Assembly: GCF_018986435.1 (NCBI RefSeq)
Contig: NZ_JAHMIN010000019.1
Location: forward strand, 69,281 to 133,280
DNA: 64,000 nucleotides
From: Hahella sp. HN01
GTDB taxonomy: Bacteria > Pseudomonadota > Gammaproteobacteria > Pseudomonadales > Oleiphilaceae
Direction: 5' to 3'
The notes beneath the pieces were generated by a model that made no database searches, was not told the origin of the DNA, and was given only the letters and a program-made list of their open reading frames with translations. The position numbers were made by a program, and so were the translations under genes. Below are positions 25,492-33,600 of the stretch, in pieces (the stretch's first letter is position 1; every line of letters begins with the position of its first letter).

Positions 25492-25527
25492 CGCCCCGCA
25501 TTCCGCATGGGTCGGGGCGAGTTTTTT
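25492..25527 (+). terminator. Terminator-like hairpin just before the sigma-factor start
   Basis: CGCCCCG (25492-25498) and CGGGGCG (25513-25519), a 7-bp stem with a 14-nt loop, then AG and six T. It ends 6 bp before the ATG at 25534 and covers the alternative ATG at 25507. It could attenuate the sigma gene or end a ~150-nt RNA from the promoter at 25344. Confidence 0.65.
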
Positions 25528-25533
25528 AGTGCC

Positions 25534-26100
25534 ATGGAAAACACTTTCGACCCGGACGAACTGGAAAATCTGTTGGCGCGTATTGCGCTTAAAGATCAAA
25601 AGGCGCTGGAGCAGCTTTATAAACGCGTCGCGCCGAAGCTCAATGGAGTAGCCATGATAATTTTACGAGACACGGATTTAGCAAATGATGTTCTGCAGGA
25701 AGCTTTTTTGCAGATCTGGCATAAGGCGGACGAATATCGCCGCAGCCTTAGCGAACCCATGACCTGGATGACGTCGCTGTTGCGCTATCGCGCCCTGGAT
25801 AAGCTGAAAGCGGAAAACCGGGAGCAGACGCGCCGGGAGCGCCATGATGAGATCGAGCAACTGCTTGAGCAGAACCTCGTCGACTCTCCCCTGCGCGACG
25901 TGCTGAACTCAAACGAAAAATGCCGCATCCACCGCTGCCTGAGATCGCTGGATGTGTTGAACCGCAACGCCATCCTCATGGCTTATTACTACGGCTACAG
26001 CCGCGAAGACATCGCCGTGCATATTGAAAAACCCGTTAACACCGTCAAAGTCTGGCTGAAGCGGGGTCTTGGGAGGTTAGCGCAATGCCTCGGCCATTAA
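25534..26100 (+). CDS. ECF sigma factor, RskA-linked (SigK-like)
   Basis: 188 residues. Region 2 (ALKDQKALEQLYKRVAPKLNGVAMIILRD, then LANDVLQEAFLQIWHKADEYR with TWMTSLLRYRALDKLK) recognises the -10. Region 4 (LDVLNRNAILMAYYYGYSREDIAVHIEKPVNTVKVWLKRGLGRL) recognises the -35. I use the ATG at 25534; one at 25507 lies inside the hairpin, and neither has a strong ribosome site. It overlaps the anti-sigma gene by 16 bp, so the two are translationally coupled. Probably drives the promoters in the module. Confidence 0.92.
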   Translation: MENTFDPDELENLLARIALKDQKALEQLYKRVAPKLNGVAMIILRDTDLANDVLQEAFLQIWHKADEYRRSLSEPMTWMTSLLRYRALDKLKAENREQTRRERHDEIEQLLEQNLVDSPLRDVLNSNEKCRIHRCLRSLDVLNRNAILMAYYYGYSREDIAVHIEKPVNTVKVWLKRGLGRLAQCLGH

Positions 26101-26837
26101 GATACAAAAATCCAGAGCTTCTGGACCGTCTGGCGTCAAACTACGTCATCGGCGCACTGCGAGGCAAAGCGCGCAAACGCTTCGAAGCCATCATGCGCCA
26201 AGACGAGACCGTCGCCAAACGGGTGCGTCAGTGGGAAGAAAAGTTTCAGCCGCTGCATGAGAAGACGGCGCCTTTAGCGCCCAAAACGGCGACCTGGAAA
26301 GCCATATCCGCCAGTATCAACGATGCGCCCAGTCAGTTGATGGAGAAGCTATTACGCAAACTGAGCTTCTACAAATACCTCTCCGCCGCCGCTCTGTCTT
26401 TGGCGCTGTGCATCGCGCTCTACCCTGCTCTGTCCGGTTCCGAACAGATCAGTCCCGAACTGGCGACGCTTGCGCCCAGCGTTAACTATGTCGCGGTGAT
26501 GGAGAATACAGATGAGCAGGCTGTTATGGTGGTGACCGTCGACAAAGCGGCTCGCCAGTTGTCCCTGAACATCGTGGAAAAGCCCGTCATCGCCCAGAAT
26601 GCGACGCTACAACTGTGGGCCGTTTCAAGGGATGACAATACCGTCAGTAGTTTGGGAGCCATTGAACTGAAGGGGCAAACGCAAAGAAGTCTGTCACAGC
26701 AAGAATGGGAGTTAATTCAAAGCGCGGAGCATTTGCTCGTTTCCATAGAAAAACCCGGCGGCTCAGCGACTGGCGCCCCCAGCGCACAACTGCTGGCCAA
26801 AGGGTTATGCGTGAAAGTGGCGGGTTGGCGAAGCTAA
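26085..26837 (+). CDS. RskA-type transmembrane anti-sigma factor
   Basis: 250 residues. The cytosolic N-terminus (LLDRLASNYVIGALRGKARKRFEAIMRQD) resembles the anti-sigma domain. One membrane segment (~residues 97-115, YLSAAALSLALCIALYPAL) follows. The periplasmic C-terminal domain is RskA-like (SVNYVAVMENTDEQAVMVVTVDKAARQLSL, TLQLWAVSRDDN, SIEKPGGSATGAPS). Known: it holds the sigma factor until regulated proteolysis frees it. Overlaps the sigma gene, which is typical of cognate pairs. The signal is unknown. Confidence 0.9.
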   Translation: MPRPLRYKNPELLDRLASNYVIGALRGKARKRFEAIMRQDETVAKRVRQWEEKFQPLHEKTAPLAPKTATWKAISASINDAPSQLMEKLLRKLSFYKYLSAAALSLALCIALYPALSGSEQISPELATLAPSVNYVAVMENTDEQAVMVVTVDKAARQLSLNIVEKPVIAQNATLQLWAVSRDDNTVSSLGAIELKGQTQRSLSQQEWELIQSAEHLLVSIEKPGGSATGAPSAQLLAKGLCVKVAGWRS

Positions 26838-26891
26838 CTGCTCCCGCCGTTTTTGGTCGGCTCTTACTTAGCACTTTTTAAACAAGAGAAC

Positions 26892-27107
26892 TCAACGATC
26901 AACTTTAGCGCCACAGACCACACAACAGTGATTAGCCAGGGAACAGGCCTCACACATCTTCCACGCATTATTTCGATAATGAAGGCTACCTTCCGGCTGC
27001 TGCGCATCCCATATCTGCTTGCAAACAGGACAAGCGCTGAACGACCTCACCCGCATTTTGTTCTTGCACGCATCACTGCAGTACAACGGTTCTAACGCTT
27101 TCGGCAT
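26892..27107 (-). CDS. Small cysteine-rich zinc-ribbon-like protein, 71 aa
   Basis: Nine cysteines in 71 residues at 10, 14, 26, 29, 52, 55, 61, 62 and 65. The pairs YCSDAC, CPVC, CEAC and CCVVC suggest two zinc sites. No signal sequence, basic N-terminal half. AAGGAAT precedes the ATG. Family not recognised; zinc-finger nucleic-acid or chaperone-like roles are possible. It is convergent with the anti-sigma gene. Confidence 0.75.
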   Translation of the reverse strand: MPKALEPLYCSDACKNKMRVRSFSACPVCKQIWDAQQPEGSLHYRNNAWKMCEACSLANHCCVVCGAKVDR

Positions 27108-27348
27108 TATGTTTTATTCCTTGGTGGAAACCATTCAAGAAAGGGGAATTCTAGACATTTGCCGGGCGCTTATACAGGCACGCCCCTATCGTCTGTCGCC
27201 TGAGTCAATAAATGAACTCAGCGCCCAGAATCGAACCCAGTTCCTAAAACCGAATAAAGTACATATTAGGTTAACCCCACTGTCACCAATCGCAGCTATT
27301 CTTTTTTGGCTGGTATATACCAGATAAACCCAAAAACTAGGAGAGATT

Positions 27349-29118
27349 ATGCTTAACTGGAAGAGTTGCGCGGCGGGCGTTGGCCTGTTGGCGATGACGT
27401 CTTTGGCTGTGGCGGATAATAAAGTTCTCTTGATCGGGATTGACGGTCTGCAACTGGAGCAGGTTCAACGCTTGAACACGCCCAACTTTGACCGGCTCAA
27501 CATCACCAAGGCCTACACTGGCGGTATTCAGGGCGCCGCGTCGGAGCAACCGACGATCAGCGGGCCGGGTTGGGCGACCATATTGACCGGAGTGTGGCTG
27601 TCCAAGCACGGGGTCAATTCCAATGACGCGGGCCTGGCCAATCCTGAGTTTCCTGGCTTATTCAAACGGGTCAAGGACGCCAAGCCTGACGCTTATGTGG
27701 CCAGCATCGCCAACTGGGCGCCCATCAACACCAATTTCTTCGCCAATGAGGTCGCCAATATTGATGAGGTGGTCAGCGGCGTCAATGATGAAGAAGTGGT
27801 CAATCGCGCGCTGCAAACCCTCTCCCAGACGCCTGCTGACTTTGTGTTCCTCCACCTGGACGATCCCGATCATGCAGGACACGCCAGTTGCTTCGGCAGC
27901 GCCTACGATAAAGCCGTTCAGGACTCTGACCGCCGCCTGGGACAGCTTCTGGATAAAGTGGCCAGCCTGCAAAATCAGAACGCCGATAACTGGCTGGTGT
28001 TAGTGACCACGGATCACGGTCGCACGCCGATTGTGGGTTGCGGCCATGGCAATCAGACTGAGCCGGAAAAAACCATCTTTATCGGGTCCAATCAGCCGAT
28101 GAACGCGGAGTTCTCGCAACAGGTGACGGACATTCCCAACACGCAGTTCAATTCGCTCTACGGCTATCCGTCGCAAGCCTCTATCGCTCCCACCGTGTTA
28201 CGTCATATTGGTGTGACCATTGACGCTTCCTGGCGCCTGGACGGCTTGCCGTTGATCGGCGATCTGGGGGTGCGCAAACTGATGGAGGACGGCTCCACCA
28301 CCCAGCGTTTCACCTGGTATACCGATGAGCAGAAACCGGCGAATATCTACCGTAACGGCGAGTTAGTGGATCAGGTTTATTCAATGGATCGCGGCTGGTC
28401 TGATCCAGATATGACCGCCGCCGGCGTCACGGACTATGTGGTGGAGATCAACAGTACGCCATTGGCGCTGCGCCTGAATAATTTCCAGATCGACGCCGCA
28501 TTGAGCAAAGACGCCTTCAAGGCCTATTTCTTCCGTAATGATCAACAGTATGTGCGTTATGACAAGGTGCTGGACAAGTCAGACGGCGGCTACCCCAAAG
28601 CCATTAATAACCAGACCTGGCCGGGCATGGAAGCATATCGGGATTTGATCACCGCCAGCTTTCAGAAAGACGCCGGAACCAGCTACTACTTCCTCAAAAA
28701 CGGTCAATACATCAATTACGACAACATCGGCGACAAGGTAAGAAGCGGTTACCCTAAGCCCATCAACAACGCCACCTGGCCCGGCCTGGAGCCCTACAAA
28801 GACCAGATAGAAGCCGCCCTGCGCTGGCACAACCAGAAAGTGTACTTCTTCCTGAGCAACGGCGATTACATTCGTTACGACATCAACAGCGACGCCGTGG
28901 ACAGCGGCTACCCTAAACCGATCAACGACAACACCTGGCCGGGACTGGGCAGCTACGCCAAGGAAATCACCGCCGCCGTAAAATGGAGCGACAGCCGCGG
29001 CTACATCTTCCTGACCGGCCAACGCTACCTGCGCTACAACATCAGCCAGGACAAAGTGGACGACGGCTATCCCAAGCCGGTGAATAGCTCCACCTGGCCT
29101 GGGTTGTTGAATCCGTAA
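27349..29118 (+). CDS. Secreted phosphodiesterase/phosphatase-superfamily enzyme with C-terminal hemopexin-like domain
   Basis: 589 residues with a signal peptide (ending SLAVADN). Residues ~25-300 form an alkaline-phosphatase-superfamily domain: metal Asp in GIDGL, nucleophile region TISGPGWATILTG, LDDPDHAGH, and TTDHGRTP. After a linker, residues ~395-589 carry four hemopexin-like blades with YFFRNDQQYVRYD, YYFLKNGQYINYD, YFFLSNGDYIRYD and YIFLTGQRYLRYN, each followed by GYPK-x-INN-like and TWPG motifs. Known: hemopexin domains bind proteins or ligands such as heme. The substrate is unknown. ATG after AGGAGAG. Confidence 0.87.
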   Translation: MLNWKSCAAGVGLLAMTSLAVADNKVLLIGIDGLQLEQVQRLNTPNFDRLNITKAYTGGIQGAASEQPTISGPGWATILTGVWLSKHGVNSNDAGLANPEFPGLFKRVKDAKPDAYVASIANWAPINTNFFANEVANIDEVVSGVNDEEVVNRALQTLSQTPADFVFLHLDDPDHAGHASCFGSAYDKAVQDSDRRLGQLLDKVASLQNQNADNWLVLVTTDHGRTPIVGCGHGNQTEPEKTIFIGSNQPMNAEFSQQVTDIPNTQFNSLYGYPSQASIAPTVLRHIGVTIDASWRLDGLPLIGDLGVRKLMEDGSTTQRFTWYTDEQKPANIYRNGELVDQVYSMDRGWSDPDMTAAGVTDYVVEINSTPLALRLNNFQIDAALSKDAFKAYFFRNDQQYVRYDKVLDKSDGGYPKAINNQTWPGMEAYRDLITASFQKDAGTSYYFLKNGQYINYDNIGDKVRSGYPKPINNATWPGLEPYKDQIEAALRWHNQKVYFFLSNGDYIRYDINSDAVDSGYPKPINDNTWPGLGSYAKEITAAVKWSDSRGYIFLTGQRYLRYNISQDKVDDGYPKPVNSSTWPGLLNP

Positions 29119-29133
29119 TTAAGCGTTATTTCG

Positions 29134-29173
29134 TCGGGGGCATGCAGGAAGAGCAGTACCTGCCGCCCCCGAT
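29134..29173 (+). terminator. Long hairpin after the phosphodiesterase gene
   Basis: TCGGGGGC / GCCCCCGA outer stem plus GCAGG / CCTGC inner stem with a 10-nt loop. No T-tract follows, but it directly trails the stop and is long enough to end transcription or protect the 3' end. Confidence 0.55.
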
Positions 29174-29175
29174 GA

Positions 29176-29230
29176 TTATCTATCCAGAAGCTATCCGTTC
29201 AGAAGCCATCTATTCAGAAACTATCCACCC
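29176..29230 (+). repeat. Tandem ~15-bp repeat
   Basis: Units CTATCCAGAAG, CTATCCGTTCAGAAG, CCATCTATTCAGAAA and CTATCCACC follow each other. A 75-codon frame reads through them as YPEAI-RSEAI-YSETI, but it lacks support as a gene. Confidence 0.5.
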
Positions 29231-29336
29231 TGGCGCTGCATTTGTTGCAGAGCGGCCTTGTTTAGGTCAATACAGACGGAGCGTCAGCAAGGTTCAGCCC
29301 ATGCGCTTTTCGCACGGGCAATTGCCCTTGGCATTG

Positions 29337-29798
29337 CTATATATATTCGTATTTTCTGCCTATAAATGATTCAGTATCTGACCAAGCCATGTATTCTTGA
29401 TTTAGATTTGAAAATTCTCGAAAGAGCTTGCCGAGCCTATTTATAGCTGCTGGTTCTGCTTCGATACAAAATTCGACTATTTCTCGGTATGGTAAATCTC
29501 TGTTGTTGCTAAATCGAATTTGAAGCGCCGAGCTACTACGTGAATCAGTAGTAAAAGCTCTAAGCCTGAAATAGTACGCAAAATTATCTTCGGGCTTCTC
29601 AGAGCCAATTTCATATAAGAAAACGTCACTGCTGTGCCGGGGAAAATTTTCTAACCCGCCAGCAATTTCTTTTAATGAATCCGCTTTGTCATAATATTCG
29701 AAGCACGTTGAAACACTACCATTGGATACGTTCCAAACAAGCTGCACATGGTAAGGCTCTTCATACGGGATTCGTTCAATTCTTATGTAATTGCTCAT
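29337..29798 (-). CDS. Hypothetical protein, 153 aa, accessory AT-rich gene
   Basis: Acidic, soluble, lower GC than flanking genes. I use the Met at MSNYIRIERIPYEE because GAGAG lies just upstream. No family recognised. The look (short, acidic, rich in aromatic residues, unique) fits toxin-immunity or defence-accessory genes. It stands with an attC-like structure upstream and another accessory gene nearby, and reads in the same direction as the helicase further up. Confidence 0.65.
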   Translation of the reverse strand: MSNYIRIERIPYEEPYHVQLVWNVSNGSVSTCFEYYDKADSLKEIAGGLENFPRHSSDVFLYEIGSEKPEDNFAYYFRLRAFTTDSRSSSALQIRFSNNRDLPYREIVEFCIEAEPAAINRLGKLFREFSNLNQEYMAWSDTESFIGRKYEYI

Positions 29799-29810
29799 AA
29801 CTCTCAAGGT

Positions 29811-29855
29811 GTATAACGCCGAGCACAGCGGTCACTTACTGCTGAGTGTTAGAGG
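29811..29855. other. attC-like imperfect inverted repeat
   Basis: Plus-strand TAAC (29813-29816) pairs with GTTA (29848-29851), and GCACAGCGG partly pairs with CTGCTGAGT around TCACTTA. A 46-bp element with such ends looks like a short or worn integron attC site. Canonical sites are usually at least ~57 bp, so this is tentative. Confidence 0.35.
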
Positions 29856-29859
29856 CGAA

Positions 29860-30032
29860 CTAGCCAACCAACTCAGCTCCAGGATTACTTCTTACAATTT
29901 CTTCGCCATGCCGAGGTATATCATGCCCCGCCAGCCATTGGTAATGTTCAATACCGAGAAGGTCAGCAAATTTATAAGCAGGCACCTCGCTCCCGATGTG
30001 TTTTTTGCACTGGGTGATTGAGCTTGCCTTAG
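29860..30032 (-). pseudogene. Remnant coding fragment between two accessory genes
   Basis: Immediately after the stop of the gene at 30033, another minus-strand frame reads SSITQCKKHIGSEVPAYKF, then LLGIEHYQWLAGHDIPRHG and ends NPGAELVG at a stop. It has a natural protein-like composition but no start of its own (only a TTG inside the upstream gene). I read it as the C-terminal scrap of a lost protein. Family unknown; polymorphic-toxin tails look similar. Confidence 0.4.
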
Positions 30033-30497
30033 TTAGGCATAGTTCCAGGCTTCCTTTTGACAAAAATCGGACCAAGGATCTTCACCATTGAAGGCGCCGA
30101 CGTAGAGCACCTTATTACCTCGAACAACCCATTCCATACCATGCTCTGGCTCCCACTCACAATTTAGCTCCATGTGAATTACTGGCTCGCGCTCATTTCC
30201 TGGACTTGGAACCAACAATACGCTCGGATAAATCAAGCTAAGAACTTCTGTAGGTTTTTCAAAGGTCTTTATCGGCTCACCAATTGCCTCAAGAAAGCCA
30301 TTGCAATACCTGATAGAGGCCTCACATAAAGAACTTATGACTTCATCGGTTAGCTCATTTAGGTATTCCGCACACATTTGCGCAAATTCGATATTTTCGC
30401 CTTCTACGGATAGCGCAATATATTTATCGAAGCAGCGAAAGTAGACTTCGCCTTCTATACCAAATTCACCCGGCTCAATATTCTTGATTATTTCCAC
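30033..30497 (-). CDS. Hypothetical protein, 154 aa, DUF6985-like
   Basis: 154 acidic residues with a GTG start at 30497 after AAGGAT. The body (FGIEGEVYFRCFDKYIALSVEGENIEFAQMCAEYLNELTDEVI) and the late VIHMELNCEWEPEHGMEWVVRGNKVLYVG resemble the DUF6985 family, seen near toxin systems. Low GC. The heptamer GTTAGGC lies 15 bp before the start and its complement GCCTAAC sits at the stop, like the cores that bound integron cassettes. Function unknown. Confidence 0.68.
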   Translation of the reverse strand: MEIIKNIEPGEFGIEGEVYFRCFDKYIALSVEGENIEFAQMCAEYLNELTDEVISSLCEASIRYCNGFLEAIGEPIKTFEKPTEVLSLIYPSVLLVPSPGNEREPVIHMELNCEWEPEHGMEWVVRGNKVLYVGAFNGEDPWSDFCQKEAWNYA

Positions 30498-30638
30498 TTA
30501 CGATCCTTGATGCCTAACATTTGTATAACCCGCATCCGTGTTTTACCTATTCTTATTCCAGAAGATACATCCACCAGCCCCATGGTTCCATTGGAAGATC
30601 ACTGCGGGGACTCTCTCCCGCAATGCATCAACCACCCG

Positions 30639-33600
30639 CTAGCTGACCACCTCTGCGCCAGCTTCCTTCTGTGCCTCTCCCTCACGCACTTTTTCGAGGT
30701 GGCGCTGTAGCATGGCGTGAAGGTCTTCTAGCGCCTTGGCCTTGTTTGTCCACCAGTCTGTTGACCAGACTCTGAACAGCGTCCACCCTAGCCCTTCAAG
30801 CACCGCCTGGCGGATTTTGTCTCTCTCGCGGGCGTAGGCGGAGCTATGGTACATCGCTCCGTCGCATTCGACGCCCGCCAGATACAGGCCTGGCGCATCA
30901 GGATGCACGATGCCTAAATCTATGCGGTAGGCGGAGACGCCAATCTGGGGATGAATGATCCAGCCTTTTTCCTGCAAGGCTCTTGCTACCGCAATTTCAA
31001 AGGGCGATTCGAAATCGCCAATTGAACCGTGAATCGCAGCGCCCAATGCGGAAGCGCCCCGCTCTGCGTACTCAAGAAAATGCTTGAGATCGGCCACCGC
31101 CCTGGCCTGCGTTCGGGAAAGATCGATACGCTCCGGCGTCATTGTCGAAAAGACGATCATTTCAGAGCGCGCCCGGGTCATGGCCACGTTCAAACGTCGC
31201 TCCCCGCCATTGCGGTTCAGCGGCCCGAAGTTCATCGTCACGTGATCGCTTTCATCCGGGCCATAAGTAATGCTGAACAGTATGACGTCCCTCTCATCCC
31301 CCTGAACCGTCTCCAGGTTCTTCACGAATACGGGCTCCAGGGTCGACTCCTCGGAAAACGCCCATTCAATGGACGGATCATCGGAACGGGCCTTATCCAG
31401 CAGGTCCTCAATCAGTGTCTGCTGTTCCGTGTTGAACGTGACCACGCCAATGGATTGAGCGCGCACTTTCGCATCGGAAGAAGTGACTCTGCGTACAATC
31501 TCCGCCACGATCGCCTTCGCTTCACCTTGATTGTGGCGGGCTTTGCCTCGGGCGTAGAAGCCTTCCGGGCGAACCAGTGAAACGCCTTTGTCCGGATGCA
31601 CCGGCGCCGGAAAGGTGATCAGGGAGCTGTCGTAGTAGCGACTGTTGGAGAAGGCGATCAAGCTCTCCCGACGCGAGCGATAATGCAGGTTCAGCACCCG
31701 TTGAGGGATACTGGCGCCGATCAGTTCATCAAGAATACTTTCAAGATCGCCCTCAGCGTCGATATCCCCATCAGGATCATCGTCGGAGCGGGCGAAAAAG
31801 TTAGTGGGCGGCATCTGTTTCGGGTCGCCCGCGACAATGACTTGCTTGCCCCGCGCCAGAGAGCCTACCGCATCCCAAACCGTAATCTGCGAGGCCTCGT
31901 CAAAAATCACCACATCAAACAGCGCTTGCTCCGCCGACAGAAACTGAGCGATGGATAGCGGCGACATCATCAGACAGGGCGCCAGAGAGGTCACTACATC
32001 GGGAATTTCCTCCATCATCTCCCGAACCGGCTTATGTCGTGTTTTCTTCTGCAGCTCGTGACGTAAAACGCCCCAGGATGAACTGCGTTTGATGTCGTCC
32101 GGGTCTGGAATATCCCCCGCCAGTTTCGCCGCAATATACTGCGCCGTGAGTTCACTGAATTGGGAGTCCAGATCTCTGAAATGGAGTATGGCCGACTCAT
32201 GTTCCGGCGACGAGAACGTTCTGAGGATTTCATCCTCGCCAATCACCGCTGAAGACCACCAGGCGCAATAGGCGGCTTCGAAAATATCCATGACGTCCTC
32301 GGGGTTTACATCGCCTTTTTCAACCGCTTCCACCAACGGCCCCATCTTATGATCCAGGGCATCGGAGCGTCTGCGCACCCAGCCGCACCAGTCTTTCATG
32401 GAGTGATGATGTTCAATTATTCCCTGACAAAGCGCGTCCATCGCCTCTAACGCCGGCGTATTGCTCGGTAGATACCCATTCAGCGTATTGCCAATCAAGC
32501 CCTCAAATGGCTGGCTGATCGCCTTGAGTCGCTCCAGTGACGCCAGCAAATCCGCAATGCCTCTTCCAACGGTCGCCTCCGGGGCCAGAAGGTCGTTGGC
32601 GTCGTACAGCAGTCCCCTGATTTTTGATCGCAGGAAGATCAACCCCTCCGCGTCGTCGGCGAGCTTGCTCACCGCGATGCGAGCGCGAGACCCCAACAGT
32701 TTGAGAGACGCGATCACATCGGGATCTGAGTCGTATACGTTCCAGTCGCGCAACCCCTTCAGCATTCCATCCAGACGGTCAATGTGGTCGCCTGTGGTTC
32801 GCAACTGCTTCAGAACCGGGATATCGTTGCTGGGGTCTGGATCACCCAGCGCGCCATGCTGACGCATCTGTTTGAGTACTTTTCGTTTGGCGAAAAAGCT
32901 TTTGGGCCACCATGTCTGATTAGCGTCCCGCCACTGGACGTCGAGACTGTCAGCATCAAGCTTCTTCCACGCCAGAGCCTCATACTTACAACTCAACCTG
33001 GATTGCGCGTCGATATAGACTTTTAGCTGTCCAACCGCCTCTTCCAGCGCCTCCAGACGGTCAGGGCCGTCCGGCTCCAGGGCGAACGACGCCTGTGTCC
33101 TGTAGGAGTCCAGCAATACCTGCCCCAGTTCAGCTACCGCGTCGAGCTTAGACAAGTCGGCGCCGCCAAAGCTAACTCCCAGAGCGCCCTCAAATACAGT
33201 CAGGTCTTTCGCCGCTTGTCTGGCGCCGGCCTGTAATTGTCTGGCGGCGTTGACCACCTCTTCCTGCCATTGGGGACGCCAATCGAAATGAGCGATAACT
33301 TGCAATGGGTGATCAACCATTTCGCCCACGGCTTTTGCCTGAATGCCCAGCAATTCCGCGGCTTCCCGCAGCTTTTGCAACTGCGAGCCATCATGATAAT
33401 CCGCGTTAGGCCAGCTTAGCTTCGCCTTCGCTGCAAGCTCGCTATCGCGGACTTTGACTCCGATGGCATAGTGAGCCGTCAAGCCATTTCGGCGACGTTT
33501 GTGGAGGGCGTTGACGACTTGGTTTAGTCGATCACGCAGCGCTTTCAGTCGCTCCGCCTCCGTTTGCCACTCATTGACCTTCGATTGCGAAAAACTCTCC

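Noticed and set aside
29142-29369. A 75-codon frame through the 15-bp repeat
   Set aside because: Starts inside the hairpin and depends on the repeat for its open frame.
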